Of a stretch of 15,288 nucleotides of DNA, positions 6,208-13,589 are shown one piece after another (the first letter of the stretch is position 1; every line of letters starts with the position of its first letter). The DNA comes from Clostridia bacterium (GTDB taxonomy: Bacteria > Bacillota_A > Clostridia > Oscillospirales > CAG-272), in NCBI GenBank assembly GCA_017552165.1, contig JAFZCF010000193.1:1-15288 (forward strand), written 5' to 3'. Made by a program: the position numbers and the translations under genes. The notes under the pieces are model-generated. The model made no database searches, was not told the origin of the DNA, and saw only the letters and a program-made list of their open reading frames with translations.

Positions 6208-6233
6208 CCGGGCGCGAAAGCGTCCGGTTTTTT
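6208..6233 (+). terminator. Rho-independent terminator of rplJ-rplL
   Basis: CCGGGCGC (6208-6215) and GCGTCCGG (6220-6227) form an 8 bp stem with one G-U pair around a GAAA (GNRA) tetraloop, followed by TTTTTT (6228-6233). It ends the ribosomal operon directly after rplL, so any rpoBC is not part of this transcript. Confidence 0.93.
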
Positions 6234-6244
6234 GATTTGCAGTA

Positions 6245-6273
6245 TTGATTTTATAATTATTTCGTGATATAAT
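6245..6273 (+). promoter_or_regulatory. Promoter of the yicC-remA-gmk-rpoZ-priA-def-fmt-rsmB run
   Basis: TTGATT (6245-6250) and a perfect TATAAT (6268-6273) are 17 bases apart in an A/T-rich gap just after the rplL terminator. The start would be near 6280, about 47 bases before yicC. No later promoter or terminator is evident before 14649, so it may serve the whole downstream cluster. Confidence 0.75.
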
Positions 6274-6326
6274 ATGATGATTAAAAGGGCGATTATTCGT
6301 CCGAAACGTTTCAGGCGGTGATTTTC

Positions 6327-7214
6327 ATGAGATCAATGACGGCTTTCGGAAGAGCGACGGGACAGACGGGCGGGAGATTCTACGTTTGCGAGATAAAATC
6401 CGTCAACAACCGTTTTCTCGACTGCACGGTCAAGCTCCCGAGACAGCTCTCTTTCCTTGAACAAAACGTCATTGAGCTCGTTTCGTCACGCGGGATAAGC
6501 CGCGGCAAGGTCGACGTCTTCGTATCTGTCGAGGACAGGGGGACCAAGGGCGTGACGGCGTCCGTCGACACGGAATACGCCGACACCTACGTCGCCGCCC
6601 TGAATCAGCTCCGCGAACGGTACTGTCCGGACTCTCCCCCGCCCGACCTGACCATGATAGCGTCGAATCCTCAGGTCTTCATGTCCGTCAAGGCGGCGGA
6701 CGACGAGGACGGCATGTGGGATGAACTGTTTCCCTATATCAGCTCGGCGCTCGACTCGTTCGTAGAGAGCGGAAGGGCCGAGGGCGAGCGTCTCAAGGCC
6801 GATCTCCTCTCAAAGCTCGACGCCCTCGGCGGGATGGCCGCCGAGATCGCCTCAAAATCCGAGGCGAACGCGGCGGGGTATCGGGAAAAGCTCGAGCAGC
6901 GGCTCCGCCGCACGCTCGGGGAGCTCGATATAAAAGCGGACGAAAACCGCATCCTCACAGAGGTCGCCCTCTTCTGCGACAAGATCGCGGTGGACGAGGA
7001 GACCACGCGGCTGGGGAGCCATTTTGAAGCATTCCGCGCAGCGCTCGGCTCCGACGAGCCGGTAGGCCGCAGACTTGATTTTCTCGTTCAGGAAATGAAC
7101 AGGGAGATAAACACGATCGGCTCGAAATCCTGCGACTCGGCGATCGCCTCGGTCGTCGTATCGGCAAAATGCGAGCTTGAAAAAATCAGAGAACAGATAC
7201 AGAATTTGGAGTGA
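6327..7214 (+). CDS. yicC: YicC family endoribonuclease
   Basis: A 295-residue protein of the YicC/YloC family (COG1561), reported in Bacillus and E. coli as RNases acting on RNA decay. The N-terminus [12 protein letters not shown] and the following [15 protein letters not shown] are family signatures. The C-terminal DUF1732 part has [16 protein letters not shown] and [18 protein letters not shown], with acidic residues thought to bind metal. Length is usual. The frame opens at GTG 6318, but that GTG is part of an AGGCGGTGAT ribosome site; the ATG at 6327 is the start. It opens the gene run, with remA 5 bp after its stop. Confidence 0.94.
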   Translation: MRSMTAFGRATGQTGGRFYVCEIKSVNNRFLDCTVKLPRQLSFLEQNVIELVSSRGISRGKVDVFVSVEDRGTKGVTASVDTEYADTYVAALNQLRERYCPDSPPPDLTMIASNPQVFMSVKAADDEDGMWDELFPYISSALDSFVESGRAEGERLKADLLSKLDALGGMAAEIASKSEANAAGYREKLEQRLRRTLGELDIKADENRILTEVALFCDKIAVDEETTRLGSHFEAFRAALGSDEPVGRRLDFLVQEMNREINTIGSKSCDSAIASVVVSAKCELEKIREQIQNLE

Positions 7215-7219
7215 CGCTT

Positions 7220-7495
7220 ATGAAGTTCATCAATATCGGCTTCGGAAACATGGTTGCCGCCGACAGAGTCATATCGCTCGTCGGGGCTGACACCTCGCCA
7301 ATAAAAAGACTTATACAGGACGCGAAGGAGGAGGGCCGCGCCATCGACGTGACCTGCGGCAGAAAGACGCGGTCGGTCATCATCACCGACAGCGACCACG
7401 TGATCCTTTCTTCGATATATCCCGAGACGATCTCAAACCGGCTCAACGGAGAGCCGGGCGACTCGGATCAGGAGGAAGAATATGACGCCGAGTGA
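7220..7495 (+). CDS. remA: RemA family DNA-binding regulator (DUF370)
   Basis: A 91-residue RemA/YlzA protein. In Bacillus subtilis, RemA is a ring-forming DNA-binding activator of biofilm-matrix and osmoprotection genes. The conserved N-terminus [18 protein letters not shown], the [14 protein letters not shown] stretch and [19 protein letters not shown] all match. The C-terminus adds a short acidic tail ([11 protein letters not shown]). The frame opens at GTG 7211, but GGAGTGA there is the ribosome site for the ATG at 7220. It overlaps gmk by 14 bp; the gmk ribosome site AGGAGG lies within its last codons. The yicC-remA-gmk-rpoZ order is conserved in Firmicutes. Confidence 0.94.
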   Translation: MKFINIGFGNMVAADRVISLVGADTSPIKRLIQDAKEEGRAIDVTCGRKTRSVIITDSDHVILSSIYPETISNRLNGEPGDSDQEEEYDAE

Positions 7496-8132
7496 CACCC
7501 TGCCGGGGATACTTCTCGTGGTTTCGGGAGCGGCGGGCACCGGCAAATCGACAGTCAACTCGTCGCTCGTTTCGAGATATCCCGAAAAATACGCCTTCTC
7601 GGTGTCGGCTACGACGAGAAAACCGAGGCCTTGCGAGACCGACGGGACGGACTATCATTTCGTCTCGCGCGAAGAATTTGAGAAAAAGATAGAATCGGGC
7701 GAGATGCTCGAATATACCGAATACTGCGGAAATTATTACGGCACTCCGCTCTCGGAGCTTTCAAAGCTCGATGAGGGCAAAACGCTCATCCTGGAGATAG
7801 AGACCGAGGGGGCGCAGAACGTCAAGCGCATCCGCCCCGACGCCGTCACGGTGTTCATAATCCCGCCGGACTACGAGACCCTGAAAAACCGGCTCGTCGG
7901 GCGGGGGACAAACACGCCGGAGGACATTCGCAACCGGCTGAACAAAGCCATCCACGAGATAAGACTCGCCGCAAAATACGATTACGCCGTGGTAAACCGC
8001 GACGGAGGGATCGACGAGGCGGTATCCGCAATCGACGGGATAGTCGAGAGCGAAAAGCGCCGCACCTCGCGCCTGCCGTCCGGGACGCTCGAAAAAATGT
8101 TCCCCGAAATATCCGGGGGAACGGACGAATAA
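7482..8132 (+). CDS. gmk: Guanylate kinase
   Basis: A 216-residue kinase that converts GMP and ATP to GDP and ADP. The P-loop [10 protein letters not shown] spans residues 15-24 (the more usual form is GPSGxGKGT, so this is a slight variant that keeps G-x4-GKS/T). The GMP-binding SATTRKPRP follows, then [13 protein letters not shown] and the Tyr-containing [13 protein letters not shown]. The [14 protein letters not shown] segment supplies the Walker B-like region, where most homologues have LEIDvqGa. An AGGAGG site lies 6 bases before the ATG. The overlap with remA suggests coupled translation. Confidence 0.96.
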   Translation: MTPSDTLPGILLVVSGAAGTGKSTVNSSLVSRYPEKYAFSVSATTRKPRPCETDGTDYHFVSREEFEKKIESGEMLEYTEYCGNYYGTPLSELSKLDEGKTLILEIETEGAQNVKRIRPDAVTVFIIPPDYETLKNRLVGRGTNTPEDIRNRLNKAIHEIRLAAKYDYAVVNRDGGIDEAVSAIDGIVESEKRRTSRLPSGTLEKMFPEISGGTDE

Positions 8133-8162
8133 AGCAAAAAACAACAAAAAGAGGTAAAAATC

Positions 8163-8426
8163 ATGCCCGCAAAAAGAGAAAACAATATGATAACCCCCTC
8201 CGTCGACGAACTTTCGAAGATCGACGCAGACAAGGGTGTAAAGTATAACAGATACGCGCTCGCCATCGCCGTGGCGAAAAGCGCAAGGATTGCGGCCGAC
8301 GAGGCGCGCGCGATAGGCGATCCGATGGATCCGTGCATCAACCCCATAAGGGTCGGCGTCGACCGCCTGTCCTCCAAGGAATACAATATAGCGGTCGATT
8401 TCAGAGAAGAGGAATCGAACGACTGA
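8163..8426 (+). CDS. rpoZ: DNA-directed RNA polymerase omega subunit
   Basis: An 87-residue protein in the usual omega position between gmk and priA. The core pattern is visible: MITPSVDELSK (9-19), then RYALAIAVAKSAR (30-42), matching the family's R-Y-x-x-V-I-x-x-A-K-R-A-R helix, then NPIRVGVDRLSSKEYNI (about 61-77) in place of the usual 'kPl.iAleEi..gki'. Omega folds around the C-terminus of beta-prime and aids polymerase assembly. The ATG at 8163 has AGAGGT about 8 bases upstream; a second in-frame ATG at 8187 starts exactly at the conserved MITPS and is the alternative, with a poorer ribosome site. The N-terminal MPAKRENN would then be an extra. The sequence is more divergent than its neighbours. 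Confidence 0.87.
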   Translation: MPAKRENNMITPSVDELSKIDADKGVKYNRYALAIAVAKSARIAADEARAIGDPMDPCINPIRVGVDRLSSKEYNIAVDFREEESND

Positions 8427-8439
8427 CGGTCTTTCCCGA

Positions 8440-10848
8440 ATGACTGAAAACGCTGCGAGGACAAGGATAATCGACCTCCCCTATCAGGCGGACAGGGATT
8501 ACGATTATAAAATACCCGCCGGGCTTGAAGGAAAAGTCTCGGCGGGCGATATCCTCGTCGTTCCGTTCGGCAGCGGGAACCGCAAGAAATACGCCGTTGT
8601 GCGCGAGCTTGTCCCCGGAACGGGGCGCGAAGGGCTAAAAACCGTCCTGTCGGCGACGGGAGTGAACGTCCCGCCGCACATGCTCGGCCTGTGCGAATAT
8701 ATGAAGGACAGATTTTTCTGTTCTTTCGGAGACGCGGCGAGGGTCATGGCCCCGACCTACGCGATCCCGGGCATAAGGGAGTATTTTTCCCCCGCCCCGG
8801 GGATCACATCGGGCGGCGGCGACCCTCTGCTTTCGTTCATAGTCGCAAAAAAATGCGTCTCGCTCGAAAGCATAAGGCGCAGATTCGACGGTGCCGCCGA
8901 CCGCGTCGGCGCCCTCGTGAAAGAAGGTCTCGCCGAGCGGGAGCTCCGGCTCTCCGAAAAGCGCACCGTCCTTGACGAGGAAATAATCCTCAACGACAGA
9001 TACCTGAGATCCGACGTTCAGTCGCTCGTTTCGCTCGTTTCGGGGCGAAAGCAGAAGGAAATACTCTCGTTTCTCCACGTATCGGGGAGAGAAAAACTTT
9101 TCAAGGTGTGCGAGGTGTGCGGGACGACCCGCAAAACCGTCGAGTCTCTCGTCAAAAGCGGATTTTTGACTGTCATTTCGGACGAGAAATACCGCGACCC
9201 GTACGCCGCCCTCGTAACGGACGGCGTCGCCGATACCCTCCCCGAGCTGACGAAAGAGCAGCAGAAAGCGGCCGACCGGCTGCTGAAGCTCGCAGCCGCC
9301 CCGCCCTCCGCCGCCCTGCTCTACGGGGTGACGGGCAGCGGAAAGACGGAGGTCATGGGACGGGTCATCGACGAGGTCCTCAAAAGCGGCAGGAGCGTCA
9401 TCCTTCTCCTCCCCGAGATCTCGCTGACTCCTCAGACCGTCGGTATTTTTTACAAAAGATATCCCGGCATCACGGCGGTACTTCACTCCGGACTTTCGGA
9501 CGGCGAGCGCTTTGACGCATGGCGCCGGATGTCCGACGGGACCTGCCGTCTTTGCATCGGGACCCGCTCCGCCGTTTTTTCTCCCGTAAAAAATCTCGGG
9601 CTCATCATTATCGACGAGGAACAGGAGCACACTTACAGAAGCGAGTCGGCTCCGAAATATCACGCCCGTGACGTTGCGAGATACAGATGCGCGGCGGAAA
9701 AAGCGATGCTTCTCCTGTCCTCCGCGACCCCGTCGGTCGGCACCTTCAAAAAAGCGAAGGAGGGCAGATACGATCTCGTCACGCTCGGAGAACGCTACGG
9801 CGGGGCAAAACTGCCGGAACTCGTTATCTCTGACATGAGGCGCGAAGCGGGGATCCCCGTCATCGGGAACGAACTTAAACGCCGGCTCTCGGCAACGCTC
9901 TCGAGGGGTGAACAGGCGATCCTTTTCGTCGGCAGACGCGGATACAGCAGTTCTCTCGTCTGCGCCTCCTGCGGGAGGTCGCCGGAATGCCCGCGCTGCT
10001 CGGTCTCGTTCACTCATCACGTGACGTCGTCGGGAAGAAGCTACCTCGCCTGTCACTGGTGCGGGCTCAAGATCCCGATGCCCGACGTCTGCCCCGATTG
10101 CGGGCAGAAATCGCTGAGAAAGCTCGGCCTCGGCACCCAGCTGGTCGAGGAAAAGATAAAATCCGAATTCCCCGGGGCGCGCGTCCTTCGCATGGACTCC
10201 GACACCACGGGAACGAGATCGTCGTACGATGAGATAATAAGCGAATTCAAAAACAGAAAAGGCGACGTCCTCGTCGGGACGCAAATGGTCACAAAGGGCC
10301 ACGACTTCCCGGACGTCACCCTCGTCGGCGTTATCGACGCCGATGCGGAGCTCTATCGCGGAGACTACGCCTCGGCGGAGCGCGCGTTCGCCCTGTTTAC
10401 TCAGGTCGCGGGCAGGGCCGGCAGGGGCAGGCTCCCCGGGACGGCGCTCATACAGACCTTTTCACCGGATCATCCCGTCATAAACGAACTCACCGGCGGC
10501 AGTTACGCGCAGATGTTCACCCGGGAGATCGAGGAAAGAAGGGTCAGACAGTTCCCTCCATTCTCGGATATCGTGATATTCACGGTGTCCTCGACGGACG
10601 AAGCGTCCGTGCCGACCTTTGCCGAAAAGATCGCCGCTGATCTTTCGGTCATCGGGAAAGACCTGCCGCTCGCGGTCTTCGGACCCATGAATGCCAGGAT
10701 GTACAAGATAAACGGGATATTCAGACAGCAGATAGTCGTTAAATGCGGACTCGACAAACCGACTCGCGCCGGCCTCGAAACGGTATACGTTTCGGCTCTG
10801 AAGCGCTCGGGGACCGGAATATCGGTCGCAATCGACGTGAATCCTTAA
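8440..10848 (+). CDS. priA: Replication restart helicase PriA
   Basis: An 802-residue 3'-5' superfamily-2 helicase that reloads the replisome at stalled forks. The N-terminal DNA-binding domain (1-105, RIIDLPYQADRDYDYKIP) is followed by a winged-helix region. Helicase lobe 1 has Walker A GVTGSGKT (296-303), LLLPEISLTPQ, IGTRSAVFSP and motif II DEEQ (392-395), where DEEH is the textbook form. SSATPS follows. The zinc-binding insertion has eight Cys in four CxxC pairs at 508/511, 517/520, 538/541 and 551/554. Lobe 2 has GTQMVTKGHDFP and QVAGRAGRG (655-663). No clear Shine-Dalgarno precedes the ATG; the gene starts 13 bp after rpoZ, so reinitiation is plausible. coaBC, which lies between rpoZ and priA in Bacillus, is absent. 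Confidence 0.97.
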   Translation: MTENAARTRIIDLPYQADRDYDYKIPAGLEGKVSAGDILVVPFGSGNRKKYAVVRELVPGTGREGLKTVLSATGVNVPPHMLGLCEYMKDRFFCSFGDAARVMAPTYAIPGIREYFSPAPGITSGGGDPLLSFIVAKKCVSLESIRRRFDGAADRVGALVKEGLAERELRLSEKRTVLDEEIILNDRYLRSDVQSLVSLVSGRKQKEILSFLHVSGREKLFKVCEVCGTTRKTVESLVKSGFLTVISDEKYRDPYAALVTDGVADTLPELTKEQQKAADRLLKLAAAPPSAALLYGVTGSGKTEVMGRVIDEVLKSGRSVILLLPEISLTPQTVGIFYKRYPGITAVLHSGLSDGERFDAWRRMSDGTCRLCIGTRSAVFSPVKNLGLIIIDEEQEHTYRSESAPKYHARDVARYRCAAEKAMLLLSSATPSVGTFKKAKEGRYDLVTLGERYGGAKLPELVISDMRREAGIPVIGNELKRRLSATLSRGEQAILFVGRRGYSSSLVCASCGRSPECPRCSVSFTHHVTSSGRSYLACHWCGLKIPMPDVCPDCGQKSLRKLGLGTQLVEEKIKSEFPGARVLRMDSDTTGTRSSYDEIISEFKNRKGDVLVGTQMVTKGHDFPDVTLVGVIDADAELYRGDYASAERAFALFTQVAGRAGRGRLPGTALIQTFSPDHPVINELTGGSYAQMFTREIEERRVRQFPPFSDIVIFTVSSTDEASVPTFAEKIAADLSVIGKDLPLAVFGPMNARMYKINGIFRQQIVVKCGLDKPTRAGLETVYVSALKRSGTGISVAIDVNP

Positions 10849-10860
10849 AAGGAGACGTAT

Positions 10861-11343
10861 ATGGCAATACTCAGAATAGTAAAGGATCCCGATCCGATCC
10901 TCAGAAAGAAAAGCCGCGAGATCACCGAGATGACCCCGAGGATAAGGCGACTCATAGGTGACATGAAGGATACCCTTCACAAGGCCGCAGGGGCGGGGCT
11001 CGCCGCGGTTCAGGTGGGAGTCCTCCGCCGCGTCGTGATAATCGAGACGGAACCCGAAAAGCCGCTGACGATGATAAATCCCGAGATCGTCTCCCGCTCG
11101 GAGGAGACCCAGACCTGCGTCGAGGGATGTCTCTCCATACCCGACGCCTGGGGCGAGACCGTACGGCCGATGAGGGTGTCGGTCAAATATCTCGATACTG
11201 ACATGAAAGAAAGAACCCTCGAAGCCGAGGGCTTCACCGCGCAGGCGGTCTGCCACGAGCTGGAGCACCTCGACGGTATCCTTTATACCGACAAGGTCAC
11301 CCGTATGCTCGACCCGGAGGAGCTCGCGAATGAAAGAAACTAA
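10861..11343 (+). CDS. def: Peptide deformylase
   Basis: A 160-residue metalloenzyme that removes the formyl group from the N-terminal Met of new proteins. All three active-site motifs are intact: GAGLAAVQVG (44-53), EGCLS (88-92, metal-ligand C90) and HELEH (132-136, two metal-ligand His and the catalytic Glu133). Length and motif spacing fit the short Clostridial type. AAGGAG lies 6 bases before the ATG. It overlaps fmt by 14 bp, with the fmt ribosome site GGAGGAG inside its last codons, so the enzyme removing the formyl group and the one adding it are made together. Confidence 0.97.
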   Translation: MAILRIVKDPDPILRKKSREITEMTPRIRRLIGDMKDTLHKAAGAGLAAVQVGVLRRVVIIETEPEKPLTMINPEIVSRSEETQTCVEGCLSIPDAWGETVRPMRVSVKYLDTDMKERTLEAEGFTAQAVCHELEHLDGILYTDKVTRMLDPEELANERN

Positions 11344-12289
11344 GACGAGGGTGCTCTTTATGGGCACCCCCGATTTTGCCGAGGCCTCTCTGCGGGCGCT
11401 CTTTGAAACGGGAAAATACGAAATCTCGGCGGTGACACAGCCCGACAGACCGCGCGGACGCGGCTACGGCATCGCCGAGTCTGACGTGAAAAAATACGCC
11501 ATGTCGGTCGGGCTGCCGGTATATCAGCCGGAGAAGCTCAGGGACGGCGCGTTTGCCGCGACCCTGAGCGAGATCGATCCCGAAATAATCGTCGTCGCGG
11601 CGTACGGCAAGATCCTCCCGGATTATATCCTCGAATACCCCCCTCACGGATGCGTGAACGTGCACGGCTCGCTGCTCCCGGAATACAGGGGGGCGGCGCC
11701 GATACAGCGCGCCGTGATCGACGGAAAAAAGACGACCGGCATAACTCTTATGAAAATGGACGCCGGTCTCGACACCGGCGATATTCTCTTCACCCGCGAG
11801 GTGCCGATACTCGAAAGCGACGACGCCGGCTCCCTCTTTGACAAAATGGCGGAGGCCGGGGCGGAGCTCGTGACCCTCTGCCTGCCTCTCATACTGAAAG
11901 GAGAGGTAAATCCGGTAAAACAGGACGGCTCGCTCGCCACGTACGCTCCGAAGATAGACCGGAGCGAGTGTCTCATCGACTTTACAAAGACCGCGGACGA
12001 GGTCCGGAACCTCATAAGAGGTCTCTCCCCCGCACCTCTCGCCTTTTTCAGGCGAGAGGACGGGACGCAGATCAAGATAAACGAGGCCTCCCTGTCGGAC
12101 TGCGTCCGCGACCTGCCTCCCGGCACGCTCCTGCCTGCCGGGGACGGGCTCGACGTCGTGTGCGGGGACGGACGAGCGGTGCGCGTCCTGTCGGTCACGC
12201 CGGCGGGAAAACGCAGGATGACGGCCGCCGAGTATCTGAGAGGCCACCGCATACCTGAGCGCGGCGAAACGGTCCTTATCAATGGATAA
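11330..12289 (+). CDS. fmt: Methionyl-tRNA formyltransferase
   Basis: A 319-residue enzyme that transfers a formyl group from 10-formyl-tetrahydrofolate to initiator Met-tRNA. The N-terminal fold begins RVLFMGTPDFA (7-17). The folate-binding and catalytic region has NVHGSLLPEYRGAAP (110-124), with catalytic N110 and H112 and the SLLP loop, then GITLMKMDAGLDTGDIL, with D148 as the third catalytic residue. The C-terminal OB-like domain (about 210-319) binds tRNA. GGAGGAG precedes the ATG by 7 bases. It overlaps def by 14 bp upstream and rsmB by 8 bp downstream. Confidence 0.97.
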   Translation: MKETKTRVLFMGTPDFAEASLRALFETGKYEISAVTQPDRPRGRGYGIAESDVKKYAMSVGLPVYQPEKLRDGAFAATLSEIDPEIIVVAAYGKILPDYILEYPPHGCVNVHGSLLPEYRGAAPIQRAVIDGKKTTGITLMKMDAGLDTGDILFTREVPILESDDAGSLFDKMAEAGAELVTLCLPLILKGEVNPVKQDGSLATYAPKIDRSECLIDFTKTADEVRNLIRGLSPAPLAFFRREDGTQIKINEASLSDCVRDLPPGTLLPAGDGLDVVCGDGRAVRVLSVTPAGKRRMTAAEYLRGHRIPERGETVLING

Positions 12290-13589
12290 ACCCGCTTTGC
12301 GTATTTCACCGCGCGAGGCGGCGCTCGCCTCTCTTGTCGGCATCTACTCGCGCGGAAAATACTCTAACATCGAGACCGACGCGGTCATAAAAAGAGCGGG
12401 ATTTTCGGATCAGGACAGAAAGCTCTACGCGGCGCTCGTTTTCAGGACAGTCGAAAAGACCGTAACGAGCGACTATATCATTTCCCTGTTTTCGAGCAGA
12501 AAGGTCGGGGATATCGAACCAGAGGCGCTCGCGGCGCTCCGCCTCGGAGTGACCCAGATCATGTTCATGGACGGGGTCTCGGATCACGCCGCCTGCAACG
12601 AGACCGTCGAAGCGCTGAAAAAAACGCCGCTCAGGCGGGCTTCGGGCTTCGTCAACGCCGTGCTGCGCTCGGTCGTGCGCTCAAAGGATGATATAAAATA
12701 TCCGGGTAAGGGCGACCCGCGCCGTCTGCCCGTAAAATACTCCGTATCGGAGAGCATAGTTGCCATTCTCGAAAGAGACTACGGCGAGAAAGCCGAGGAC
12801 ATTCTGCGTGCGCTCGAAGGCGCGCCCGTGACGGCTGTAAGAGTAAATACGTTAAAAACCAACGCCGACAGGCTGTCGGAGATCACAGGCGGCGTGCCAG
12901 TGAAAGATGCCCCGGGGGCGCTGATACTGCCGTCGGGCTCGGTCCCCGCCTTGACTCCGGGATTTGAGGAAGGGCTATTCTTCGTTCAGGACGTATCGTC
13001 ACAGCTCTGCGTCGCCGCGCTCGGCGCCCTGCCGGGCATGACGGTCGTGGACTGCTGCTCGGCTCCGGGCGGCAAGGCCTTCGGAGCGGCCGCGGACATG
13101 ATAAACGACGGCCGCGTGATATGCCTTGATATACACGAAAACAAGCTCTCGCTTATTCGCAAAGGGGCCGAAAGACTCGGCATATCCGTAATCGAGACAC
13201 GCGTCTGTGACGGCAGGACAGGCGACGGCCTCCTTGACGGGACGGCCGACAGAGTGATATGCGACGTACCCTGCTCGGGGATCGGCGTCATCTCAAAAAA
13301 GCCCGAGATACGGCTGAAGGATCTCTGCGCGACGGAGGAGCTCAACCGCACCCAGCTCGCGATACTGACCCGCGCTTCGCGATATTTGAAGCCGTCGGGG
13401 CGACTGGTATACTCGACCTGCACGCTGAACAAAGTGGAAAACGAAAACGTTGTGAGAGAGTTTCTCAGAGAAAACGGCGGCTTTGCGCTTTCGGGCGAGA
13501 CCACGGTCCTGCCCGGCGCCGACCGCGACGGATTCTATTTTGCAGTGATAGAAAAAACAGAACGGAAAGAAGGAACACAGCAGCAATGA
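12282..13589 (+). CDS. rsmB: 16S rRNA (cytosine-967-C5) methyltransferase RsmB
   Basis: A 435-residue methyltransferase. The N-terminal NusB-like RNA-binding domain (about 8-140) includes DRKLYAALVFRTVEK and GFVNAVLRSV. The SAM-dependent domain has VVDCCSAPGGKAF (255-267; DxCAAPGGKT is more common), CLDIHENKL, DVPCSGIGVISKKPEIR (328-344, C331) and YSTCTLNKVENE (377-388, catalytic C380). Both cysteines needed for the m5C reaction are present. No good Shine-Dalgarno is seen before the ATG, but the start lies 8 bp inside fmt, so translation is probably coupled. Its stop overlaps the start of the next lipoprotein gene (ATGA). Confidence 0.95.
   Translation: MDKPALRISPREAALASLVGIYSRGKYSNIETDAVIKRAGFSDQDRKLYAALVFRTVEKTVTSDYIISLFSSRKVGDIEPEALAALRLGVTQIMFMDGVSDHAACNETVEALKKTPLRRASGFVNAVLRSVVRSKDDIKYPGKGDPRRLPVKYSVSESIVAILERDYGEKAEDILRALEGAPVTAVRVNTLKTNADRLSEITGGVPVKDAPGALILPSGSVPALTPGFEEGLFFVQDVSSQLCVAALGALPGMTVVDCCSAPGGKAFGAAADMINDGRVICLDIHENKLSLIRKGAERLGISVIETRVCDGRTGDGLLDGTADRVICDVPCSGIGVISKKPEIRLKDLCATEELNRTQLAILTRASRYLKPSGRLVYSTCTLNKVENENVVREFLRENGGFALSGETTVLPGADRDGFYFAVIEKTERKEGTQQQ

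Noticed and set aside
6303..6312. GAAACGTTTC palindrome between the yicC promoter and start codon
   Set aside because: It resembles half of LacI-family operators, but a 10 bp palindrome is common by chance and no regulator or second copy is seen.
8635..10302. 555-codon open frame on the minus strand opposite priA
   Set aside because: priA on the plus strand has every helicase and zinc motif. The antisense frame gives a low-complexity Arg/Asp/Gly/Ala-rich product with no recognisable domain, as expected from GC-biased third positions.
11297..12343. 348-codon minus-strand frame opposite fmt (and a 221-codon one at 11644-12309)
   Set aside because: fmt is complete with its catalytic residues on the plus strand; the antisense products look like codon-bias shadows and have no ribosome sites.
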